Shown here piece by piece: positions 46,849 to 53,503 of a stretch of DNA of 53,503 nucleotides. Position numbers and translations under genes: made by a program. Source of the stretch: Phytomonospora sp040655735 (GTDB taxonomy: Bacteria; Actinomycetota; Actinomycetes; Mycobacteriales; Micromonosporaceae); the NCBI RefSeq assembly GCF_040655735.1, contig NZ_JBFAKK010000025.1, forward strand, positions 1-53,503, read 5' to 3'. Numbering within the stretch: the first letter of the stretch is position 1; every line of letters starts with the position of its first letter. The notes beneath the pieces were generated by a model. The model made no database searches. It saw nothing but the letters and a program-made list of their open reading frames with translations, and was not told the origin of the DNA.

Positions 46849-48567
46849 TCAGAGCAAGGGAACACGCCAGTTCAGCCGGGTCCCGGCGCCCTCGCCGCTG
46901 TCCAGGGTGAAGGTCCCGCCGAGCTTGCGCGCCCTGGCGGCGAGGTTCAGCAGCCCGCCGCGCGGCTTGGACTCCCCCAGCCCGCAGCCGTCGTCGACGA
47001 CCGTCAGTTCGACGGACTCGCCGTCGGCGGCGACCTCCACCTCCACTGTGGACGCCTGCGCGTGGCGCGTCACGTTCGACAGCGCCTCGCGCAGCGCGGC
47101 CAGAAGCTCGGGCCGCACCGCCGGCGGAACGGCGCTGTCGACCGGCCCCAACAGCGTCACATGCGGCCGGAAACCGAGACTGTCGCAGGCCGCCTCGACG
47201 GCGGTGTGCACACCGAGACGCAGGTCCCCGACACTGCCGCCGTGCAGGGCGTAGATGCTCGCCCGGATGTCGCGGATCGTCGCGTCGAGGGCGTCCACGG
47301 CGGCGTTGATGCGCTCGACCACCACCGGCCGGGTCGTTATGTTGACGACGTTCTGGAGATGCAGGCCGGTGGCGAACAGCCGCTGGATCACCACGTCGTG
47401 CAGGTCGCGGGCGATGCGGTCGCGGTCCTCGAAGACCGCCAGCTGCGCCCGGTCGAGCTGCGCGCGACTGCGGTCGAGGGCCAGCGCCGCCTGCCCCGCG
47501 AAGGACTCCAGCAGCCCGATCTCGGCCGAGGAGTAGTTCAGCGAGACCGAGCTGACCGTCCCGACCACCAGCGCGCCATAGGCGGTCTCGCTGGTGGCCA
47601 AGGGAACCAGGAGCGCGCGGCCGCATTCGATCGGGTGCGGCCAGGCCGCCGACTTGCCGAGGTCCTCGACCTGGGTCGGGCGCCGGTTGATGATGACGCC
47701 GCCGAGAGCGTCGTCGGTCAGCGGCACGCGCTCACCGGCGATGGGGAGGTCGCCCTCGGCGGTGAGGGCCACTTCGACGACGACCTCGCTCATGTCGCCG
47801 GGGTCGCGGACGAGGACCATCGCGACCTCGGCGTTGGAGGTCTCCATGGCGCGCTTGGCGACCAGGCGCAGGGCGGCCTGCTGGTCGATGGAGCCGATCA
47901 CGACGTCGGTGATCTCGGCGGCGGCCTCCAGCCAGCGCAGGCGCCGGCGGCTGATGTCGTAGAGCCGTGCGTTCTCGATGGCGATGCCGGCCGCGGCGGC
48001 CAGCGCGACGACGACGCGCTCGTCGTCCTCGCTGAACTCCTCGGCACTCAGCTTTTCGGTGAGGTACAAAGTCCCGAAGTCGCGTTCGCGGATGCTCACG
48101 GGCACACCGAGGAAGCTGCGCATGGGTGGATGTCCGGCGGGAAAACCGTGCGACTTCGGGTGCGAGGCGAGGTCGGCCAGGCGCACCGGCGAAGGGTCGT
48201 CGATGAGAAGGCCGAGAATCCCCCGACCGCATGGGAGCGCGCCGATCTCGTCGCGCTTGTCCTTGCCGATGCCGTGGGTGTGGAAGGCGACGAGCCGGCG
48301 GTCGTGGCCGAGGACGCCGAGCGCCCCGTATCTGGCGTCGACGAGTTTGCAGGCCGCGGTGACGATCCGGTCGAGCACGGCGGGCAGTTCCAGGTCGCTG
48401 CCGATGCTGACCACGGCGTCCAGCAGGCCGCCGAGTCGTTCGCGTCCGAGGGTGATGTCGCGAACGCGGGTGAGCAGCTCCTCCAAGAGGGCGTCTAGCT
48501 GGACTTCGCCCAGCGGGGGGATGTCGAGACCTGGCCAGCGCGAGGTGATCGGTGTGTGCTCGGCCAC
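46849..48567 (-). CDS. Double-GAF sensor histidine kinase (DevS/DosS-type), 572 aa
   Basis: Two GAF domains (about residues 45-205, with DARYGALGVLGHDRRLVAFH and HPPMRSFLGVPVSIRERDFG, and about 225-370) precede a HisKA_3 dimerisation/phosphoacceptor domain (IARDLHDVVIQRLFATGLHL, His390) and an HATPase_c domain (EALSNVTRHA, VVDDGCGL). There are no membrane helices, so it is cytoplasmic. This is the architecture of mycobacterial DevS/DosT; heme binding cannot be confirmed by eye. No response regulator is adjacent, so it is an orphan kinase here. It lies next to phosphoketolase and on the same strand. Confidence 0.9.
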   Translation of the reverse strand: MAEHTPITSRWPGLDIPPLGEVQLDALLEELLTRVRDITLGRERLGGLLDAVVSIGSDLELPAVLDRIVTAACKLVDARYGALGVLGHDRRLVAFHTHGIGKDKRDEIGALPCGRGILGLLIDDPSPVRLADLASHPKSHGFPAGHPPMRSFLGVPVSIRERDFGTLYLTEKLSAEEFSEDDERVVVALAAAAGIAIENARLYDISRRRLRWLEAAAEITDVVIGSIDQQAALRLVAKRAMETSNAEVAMVLVRDPGDMSEVVVEVALTAEGDLPIAGERVPLTDDALGGVIINRRPTQVEDLGKSAAWPHPIECGRALLVPLATSETAYGALVVGTVSSVSLNYSSAEIGLLESFAGQAALALDRSRAQLDRAQLAVFEDRDRIARDLHDVVIQRLFATGLHLQNVVNITTRPVVVERINAAVDALDATIRDIRASIYALHGGSVGDLRLGVHTAVEAACDSLGFRPHVTLLGPVDSAVPPAVRPELLAALREALSNVTRHAQASTVEVEVAADGESVELTVVDDGCGLGESKPRGGLLNLAARARKLGGTFTLDSGEGAGTRLNWRVPLL

Positions 48568-48837
48568 CCTTCGATGTTACGGAGAATGAGGAGATCATGC
48601 CAGTGGCGTGATGATCACCGCGAGTGAAGATCAACCGGCCGCAGCGTCCACTCAAGACATTCGGCCCAGGTGTTCAGGACGAATGGGCCTCCCCGCTGCA
48701 CTGTTATCGAGGGATTCTTTGAGTCAGGAAGTGTTCATGCGAACTCAACCCGAGGACGCTTCCCAAGGACTCTGCCCACTACGCCCGTCATCGGCCGATG
48801 GCGGTCCGTGCCCGCGCTTTTCGGCGGGGATGCGGAG

Positions 48838-48876
48838 GTGTGGTCCCTCTACCGTGCCGGGGTAGAGGGGCCACAC
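48838..48876 (-). terminator. Long-stem terminator after phosphoketolase
   Basis: GTGTGGTCCCTCTACC and GGTAGAGGGGCCACAC pair over 16 bases with one G-U and a 7-base loop. It lies 60 bases after the phosphoketolase stop on the minus strand. Nothing else could be supported in the 369 bases between phosphoketolase and the kinase. Confidence 0.75.
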
Positions 48877-48936
48877 CGCGCTTAAGCCGCAGGGCAGTCC
48901 CGAACCAGCGAGATGGTCCAGACGAGCGAGCCCGTC

Positions 48937-51327
48937 TCAGACGGGCGAGTCGGGCCAGACCCAGTCGCTGATCTCCGGAGCGTCCTCCCCGTGAGCGCGC
49001 GTGTAGTCCCTCGCGCGCTGCCGCTCGTCGAACATCCGCTGCCGCAGTGCCGCCTCCTTGACCGCCAGACCCGGAACGTGGTCGATGACGTCCATGACGA
49101 GGTGGAAGCGGTCGAGGTCGTTGAGCATGACCATGTCGAAGGGTGTGGTGGTGGTGCCTTCTTCTTTGTAGCCGCGGACGTGAATGTTGTCGTGGTTGGT
49201 GCGCTGGTAGGTCAAACGGTGGATCAGCCACGGATAGCCGTGGTAGGCGAAGATGACGGTCTTGTCGGTGGTGAACAGGGCGTCGAACTCCCGTGGGGAC
49301 AGACCGTGCGGGTGCTCCTTTTCGTCCTGGAGGCGCATGAGGTCGACGACGTTGACGACGCGGACTTTCAGGCCGGGCATGTGGCGGCGGATCAGGTCGA
49401 CCGCGGCGATCGTCTCCAGCGTCGGAACGTCGCCGGCGCAGGCCATGACGACGTCGGGGTCGCCGTCGTCGTTGCTCGCCCAGTCCCAGATCCCGATCCC
49501 GCGACGGCAGTGCGCGTCGGCCTCGGCCATCGACAACCACACCGGCTGCGGCTGCTTGCCGGCCACCACGACGTTGACGTAGTGCTGACTGCCCAGACAG
49601 TGGTTCATCGTCGACAGCAGCGTGTTGACGTCGGGTGGCAGGTAGACGCGGATGATCTCGGCTTTCTTGTTGACGACGTGGTCGATGAAGCCGGGGTCTT
49701 GGTGGGAGAAGCCGTTGTGGTCTTGGCGCCACACGTGACTCGACAGCAGGTAGTTCAGCGACGCGATCGGCCGCCGCCAGGGGATGTCCCTTGTGGTCTT
49801 GAGCCATTTGGCGTGCTGGTTGAACATCGAGTCGATGATGTGGATGAAGGCCTCGTAGGAGGTGAACAGGCCGTGTCTGCCGGTGAGGAGGTATCCCTCC
49901 AGCCAGCCCTGGCACAGGTGCTCGGAGAGGACCTCCATGACGCGGCCGTCAGGTGCCAGATGGTCGTCGGTGCCTTCGATGTCGGCGACGAAGACCCGGT
50001 CGGTGACCTCGAAGACCGCGTCCAAGCGGTTCGAGGCGACCTCGTCGGGACCGAACAGCCGGAAGCGATCGTCGTTGGCGCGCATGACATCCCGCAGCCA
50101 GCGGCCGAGCACGCGCGTCGACTCCTCCATCGCCGAACCCGGCGAGGGGCACTCGACGCCGAAGGCCCGGTGGTCGGGGAGCATCAGCGGCTTGAGCAGC
50201 TCCCCGCCGTTGGCGTGCGGGTTGGCGCTCATCCGCCGGTCGCCTTCGGGTGTGGCCAGACTGATCTCCTCGACCGGCGCGCCGTCGGCGCCGAACAGCT
50301 CATCGGGCCGGTAAGAGCGCATCCACCGCTCCAGCATCTCCAGGTGCGCAGGATTGTCGCGGACGCCTGAGAGGGGCACCTGGTGGGCGCGGTAGGTGCC
50401 CTCCACCTGAACGCCGTCCACTTGCGACGGCCCGGTCCAGCCTTTCGGTGTGCGCAGCACGATCATCGGCCAGCGCGGGCGCGTAGGGCGCGACGTCGTC
50501 CGCGCATGATGCTGGATCACGCTGATGTGGTCGAGGCACAGGTCCATCACCGACGCCAGCCGGCGGTGCACCTGCGCGTGGTCGTCGCCGGGCCGGGCGT
50601 GCACGACGTGCGGCTCGTATCCGTAGCCGCGCATCATGCTCAGCAGATCGGGCTCGGGGATGCGCGCCAGGAAGGTCGGGTTGGCGATCTTGTATCCGTT
50701 GAGGTGCAGCACCGGCAGCACCGCGCCGTCACGCGCCGGATTGAGGACCACATTGGACAGCCAGCTCGCCGCGAGCGGACCGGTCTCGGCCTCGCCGTCG
50801 CCGACGACGCACAGCGCCAGCAGGTCGGGGTTGTCGTAGACGGCACCGTAGGCGTGCGCGAGGGAGTAGCCGAGTTCGCCGCCCTCGTGGATGGAGCCGG
50901 GGACCTCCGGCGCGACGTGGCTGGGAATACCGCCGGGGAAGGAGAACTGGCGAAAGAGCCGGCGCATGCCCTCGCCGTCGCGGGTGATCAGGGGATACCG
51001 CTCGGTGTAGGTGCCCTCCAGCCAGGTGTTGGCCACCAGCGCCGGCCCGCCGTGCCCGGGACCGGCGATGTAGATCGCGTTGAGGTCGCGGGCCCGGATG
51101 AGGCGGTTGAGGTGGGCGTAGAGGAGGTTGAGGCCCGGTGAGGTGCCCCAGTGGCCGAGCAGGCGCGGCTTGATGTGCTCCGGCCGCAGCGGTTGGCGCA
51201 GCAGGGGGTTGTCGAGGAGGTAGATCTGGCCGACGGTCAGGTAGTTCGCCGCGCGCCACAGCCTTTCGACACGGCCGAGCTCATCGGGCGTCAGGGCGGC
51301 CGGGGAGTTGGTCTCGGTGCTCGTCAT
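48937..51327 (-). CDS. xfp: Xylulose-5-phosphate/fructose-6-phosphate phosphoketolase, 796 aa
   Basis: A full-length ThDP enzyme. Motifs include AGPGHGGPALVANTWLEG, GIPSHVAPEVPGSIHEGGEL, the ThDP/Mg loop VVGDGEAETGPLA and, further on, HDGLFTSYEAF-like SYEAFIHIIDSMFNQHAKWL, and RQDHNGFSHQDPGF. It cleaves xylulose 5-phosphate or fructose 6-phosphate to acetyl phosphate and a shorter sugar phosphate. The chosen ATG removes 22 unsupported upstream residues. It is a single-gene unit with a strong terminator. A DevS-type kinase lies downstream. Confidence 0.95.
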   Translation of the reverse strand: MTSTETNSPAALTPDELGRVERLWRAANYLTVGQIYLLDNPLLRQPLRPEHIKPRLLGHWGTSPGLNLLYAHLNRLIRARDLNAIYIAGPGHGGPALVANTWLEGTYTERYPLITRDGEGMRRLFRQFSFPGGIPSHVAPEVPGSIHEGGELGYSLAHAYGAVYDNPDLLALCVVGDGEAETGPLAASWLSNVVLNPARDGAVLPVLHLNGYKIANPTFLARIPEPDLLSMMRGYGYEPHVVHARPGDDHAQVHRRLASVMDLCLDHISVIQHHARTTSRPTRPRWPMIVLRTPKGWTGPSQVDGVQVEGTYRAHQVPLSGVRDNPAHLEMLERWMRSYRPDELFGADGAPVEEISLATPEGDRRMSANPHANGGELLKPLMLPDHRAFGVECPSPGSAMEESTRVLGRWLRDVMRANDDRFRLFGPDEVASNRLDAVFEVTDRVFVADIEGTDDHLAPDGRVMEVLSEHLCQGWLEGYLLTGRHGLFTSYEAFIHIIDSMFNQHAKWLKTTRDIPWRRPIASLNYLLSSHVWRQDHNGFSHQDPGFIDHVVNKKAEIIRVYLPPDVNTLLSTMNHCLGSQHYVNVVVAGKQPQPVWLSMAEADAHCRRGIGIWDWASNDDGDPDVVMACAGDVPTLETIAAVDLIRRHMPGLKVRVVNVVDLMRLQDEKEHPHGLSPREFDALFTTDKTVIFAYHGYPWLIHRLTYQRTNHDNIHVRGYKEEGTTTTPFDMVMLNDLDRFHLVMDVIDHVPGLAVKEAALRQRMFDERQRARDYTRAHGEDAPEISDWVWPDSPV

Positions 51328-51482
51328 GAGGCCACTGTGGCGCGAAAGCACGTCCGCGCGGGCCGGTTCCGGGCAATCGAGGACAGTGATCAACTGGCCG
51401 ATGTTCGGCGATCATGGGGCGTTTCATATAGTTTGTCGTCGTTCGTGGGTTTCCCGAGTCCCGCGAGCGGAGGGGGATCGTG

Positions 51483-51614
51483 ATGACCTGGAAGCGTCTG
51501 CTCAGACTCGCCGCCGTCGCACTCGCCGGCGGCATGGTCCTGGGGATGGTGACCGGGGCGCTGAGCGCCCGCGCGTCGGAAGGGCCGGTGGAGTGCGTCA
51601 GCTCTTGTCGATGA
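51483..51614 (+). CDS. Small exported peptide, 43 aa
   Basis: The frame reads MTWKRLLRLAAVALAGGMVL, GMVTGALSARASEGPVECVSSCR. The first 30 residues are a convincing signal peptide with a cleavage site near ARA-SE, leaving a mature peptide of about 13 residues with two Cys. GGAGGGGG lies 6 bases before the ATG. Its last 17 bases overlap the end of the opposite-strand VOC gene. It could be a signalling peptide, a bacteriocin-like peptide or a short lipoprotein-like remnant. No partner gene is adjacent. Confidence 0.55.
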   Translation: MTWKRLLRLAAVALAGGMVLGMVTGALSARASEGPVECVSSCR

Positions 51615-51954
51615 CGCAGAAGCGGTTGCCCTCGGTGTCGGCCAGCACCGTGAAGTCGGGGTCGGCCGGGTACAGGTCCCAGTCGGCGACGCGGGTGGCG
51701 CCGAGGCCGAGCAGGTGCTCGATGTCGGCGGCCGGGTCCTCGGAGTAGAGGTCGAGGTGGACCCGGGGATGCTTCTGGACCGGCGTGGCCGAGCGGCCGA
51801 GGGCGATCGAGGTGCCGTGCCCGGTTCCGGGGACGAGGACGGCGAAGTCGCCGTCAACGACGTCACGGGGAACGAGGTTGAGGGCCGCGCACCAGAACGC
51901 GGCCGCGCGCGGGACGTCTTCGACGCCCAGGACGACCGTTCCGACGGTGAGCAT
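51598..51954 (-). CDS. VOC-superfamily protein, 118 aa
   Basis: The sequence starts MLTVGTVVLGVEDVPRAAAF, the opening of a VOC domain, and ends DFTVLADTEGNRFCVIDKS, the usual second-half terminus with DPxGNxFCV-type pattern. Central HPRVHLDLYSEDPAADIEHL fits the dimer partner. Substrate unknown; members include glyoxalases, dioxygenases and fosfomycin/bleomycin binding proteins. The start is chosen at the family Met; a longer open frame is unsupported. Confidence 0.88.
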   Translation of the reverse strand: MLTVGTVVLGVEDVPRAAAFWCAALNLVPRDVVDGDFAVLVPGTGHGTSIALGRSATPVQKHPRVHLDLYSEDPAADIEHLLGLGATRVADWDLYPADPDFTVLADTEGNRFCVIDKS

Positions 51955-52066
51955 GTGAGTCAGTCTCGCAGAAACATGAGAAGCTTTATGGCGCAACGGG
52001 GATATCCGTGTCCATATGCGAGCCCCATGTTGCTGTTGTCGTACCAAGCGGGCAAGATTCGACATT

Positions 52067-53341
52067 GTGGGACTCCTTCAGCGGCTTTTCGGGCGTCCGG
52101 CGGACGAGTCGGCGGACGACGCCGACGCGACCGGCGGGGTCGAGGCGAGCCCAGACGAAACCACGGCCCGGCCGGGGTCGGACGGCGGTGTGCTCGGTGA
52201 CGCCGCGCCACTGCCCGAGCCCGCCGCGGAGCCCGAGCCGGAATCCGGACCCGAACAGGCCGCCGAGACTCCACCCGCCGACGTCGGCGACTCTCCCGCC
52301 ACCGTCGCCGAGCCGCCCGACTCCCCGGGTGACGACGAACCCGAGAACGAAGCGGAGCAGCCGGTGCCCATCGTGACCGCGTCCTCGACGGATACCGACG
52401 ACGCCCCACTGGCGACGGTCCTGCCGTTCCGCGGAGGCATGTCCGAGGAGCCGGTGACCCCGCCCCCTCCCGTCGAGGACATCCCACGCCCCACGTCCCG
52501 TGCGCCGGAGTTCCCCGACTTGTTCACGCCCTCGCGCCCCCGCCGTGAACTCCTCAGCATCGACCCGCCCGCCGCGCCCGAGCCGGAGCCCGGCGAGGCC
52601 GAGGCGGTCGTCGAAGACCTGCCCGTCGACGCCTCCGGCTCCCCGCGCGCCGCCCTGCGCTCAGCCGGTGTGGCCGTCCCGCACATGCAACTGGTGACCA
52701 CACGCGGCTCGGCGAGACTGTGGGCCTTCCCCGTCGCCGACCACGAGGCCCTCGGCTGGTGGCTGGAGATCCGCCGCGTCCACGACCGCACCGGCTGGCT
52801 GCCCGTCCTCCTCGGACCCGCCGACGGCTGGCTCGACGACGCCGAGAGCGTCCTCCACGAAGGCGACGACGAGCTCGCCCGCCTCGCCGAGGTCGACGTC
52901 GAGGAGCTGCTGCGCACGAAGGCCGCCGAGGCCGGTGAGCCCCCGCGCGGTGTGGCGACCCTCCCCACCCGCGGCGACTCGACCTTCACCATCGCCAAGA
53001 CGTCCGGGCTGCTGGGCCTGGTGCAGGCCGAGCACGGCTGGCAGGTCCCGGCGCTGCTGCCGTGGGCCGGATCGACGAACTGGGAGATCTTCGGCGCCGA
53101 GCACGCCGCGGTCCTGCGCCGGTGGGACGAGCGCGTCGACGTCGAGGTCGTCGCGATGTCGTGGGACGTGCTGGAGCTCTACGTCGCCGAGCCGCCGACC
53201 GATACCGCCGACGCCGTCGACCTGGCGCAGGAGGTCTACGCCTACTGCCCGGATCTGCTGGCGGCGGGCGTGCCGACCCTCGACGACCTCGCGGTGCACA
53301 TGGTCAAGAGCAAGGCCTGGTACTTCCGGTGGAACGACTGA
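52067..53341 (+). CDS. DUF4253 protein with acidic Pro-rich N-terminal half, 424 aa
   Basis: About 150 residues of Asp/Glu/Pro-rich low-complexity sequence (with LLQRLFGRPADE at the start) precede a globular C-terminal domain containing WLEIRRVHDRTGWLPVLLGP and ending LVAYCPD-like EVYAYCPDLLAAGVPTLDDL then KAWYFRWND. That ending is typical of DUF4253, a bacterial domain of unknown function. The GTG at 52067 is chosen because the codons before it (Cys-rich) look non-coding. It may interact electrostatically through its acidic half. A perfect parS lies 24 bases downstream. Confidence 0.82.
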   Translation: MGLLQRLFGRPADESADDADATGGVEASPDETTARPGSDGGVLGDAAPLPEPAAEPEPESGPEQAAETPPADVGDSPATVAEPPDSPGDDEPENEAEQPVPIVTASSTDTDDAPLATVLPFRGGMSEEPVTPPPPVEDIPRPTSRAPEFPDLFTPSRPRRELLSIDPPAAPEPEPGEAEAVVEDLPVDASGSPRAALRSAGVAVPHMQLVTTRGSARLWAFPVADHEALGWWLEIRRVHDRTGWLPVLLGPADGWLDDAESVLHEGDDELARLAEVDVEELLRTKAAEAGEPPRGVATLPTRGDSTFTIAKTSGLLGLVQAEHGWQVPALLPWAGSTNWEIFGAEHAAVLRRWDERVDVEVVAMSWDVLELYVAEPPTDTADAVDLAQEVYAYCPDLLAAGVPTLDDLAVHMVKSKAWYFRWND

Positions 53342-53364
53342 GCCGGACACCTCCGACTTTTCGA

Positions 53365-53380
53365 TGTTTCACGTGAAACA
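53365..53380. promoter_or_regulatory. parS site (perfect)
   Basis: TGTTTCACGTGAAACA is the exact ParB-binding palindrome, located just after the DUF4253 stop. Unlike the other three sites it lacks the CGTTCGA flank. The final 120 bases have G-rich runs and no gene. Confidence 0.92.
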
Positions 53381-53503
53381 TCACCACGAGAAGCGGGGGG
53401 GGCCCACGGGGCGCCCCCGCCGGTAAGGGGGGGGGCGGAACACAGACGGGAGCCCCGACACCGACAGGACGGGACGGGGGACAGCGGGCGGCCGACCCAC
53501 CCC

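Noticed and set aside
45440..47254. 604-residue open frame
   Set aside because: Shadow of the EstB-type hydrolase in another frame, extending through two hairpins into the antisense of the kinase; Arg/Pro-rich composition.
48665..48695. DosR-box-like inverted repeat (GGCCCA...TGGGCC) upstream of the kinase
   Set aside because: Arms are only 6 bases with a wide centre and do not match the GGGACT..AGTCCC core well enough.

Overview
The window is about 53.5 kb of very GC-rich chromosomal DNA with dense genes on both strands. Codon third positions are mostly G/C, GTG starts are frequent, and several promoters look leaderless. Chaplin-type surface proteins, MmyB-type helix-turn-helix regulators, a DUF397 protein and a cyclophilin-rhomboid pair all point to a filamentous, probably aerial-hypha-forming actinomycete. 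I cannot name the species. Four parS-type sites (consensus TGTTTCACGTGAAACA) place the window in the origin-proximal ParB loading zone, but dnaA, dnaN, parA and parB are not in it.

Layout. 0.1-9.6 kb: DUF6348-like protein, PH-domain membrane protein, PEBP protein with a serine hydrolase, a divergent PLP aminotransferase, an APH-type kinase, an orphan DUF397 gene between two matching hairpins, an SDR behind a SoxR-box-like promoter, twin DnaA boxes, a K+ channel and an FAD monooxygenase. 9.6-18.9 kb: a HisKA_3/LuxR two-component pair, a secreted TAP-type peptidase, an MmyB fossil, three parS sites, YciI, a YtxH-like protein, cyclophilin, rhomboid protease, an SDR/MmyB divergent pair, and an AraC regulator with a VOC protein. 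18.9-21.7 kb: acyl-CoA dehydrogenase and carboxyltransferase. 21.8-33.0 kb: three chaplin-type genes, a secreted companion, GNAT, DUF488, an IS remnant, a three-gene cell-envelope operon, and a second MmyB/SDR pair. 33.0-36.0 kb: HMG-CoA lyase, biotin carboxylase and TetR. 36-42.3 kb: MMPL transporter with tandem operators, SnoaL-like protein, TetR, AraC, TIGR03086 protein and AhpD-like protein. 42.3-46.6 kb: G-rich repeat, decayed hypF, membrane protein, SGNH hydrolase with a 29-residue protein, and an EstB-type hydrolase. 46.8-53.5 kb: double-GAF histidine kinase, phosphoketolase, a 43-residue exported peptide, VOC protein, DUF4253 protein and the fourth parS.

How genes fit together. The acyl-CoA dehydrogenase and carboxyltransferase (18.9-21.7 kb) and the biotin carboxylase, HMG-CoA lyase and TetR (33.0-36.0 kb) are the steps of leucine/isovalerate breakdown. 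They are normally one cluster but here lie 11.4 kb apart. Both halves carry the same near-palindromic operator (TTAACGNNCGTTAG), so they look like one TetR regulon split by an insertion. The insert carries a hydrophobic-surface gene set: a two-domain chaplin bridged by a His-Gly tract, a four-repeat chaplin, and a degenerate five-repeat chaplin. The biotin carboxylase lacks its usual carrier domain, so a carrier encoded elsewhere is needed. Several other regions are decaying: hypF, an MmyB regulator, an IS5-like transposase, and a possible hydrolase at 39.4 kb.
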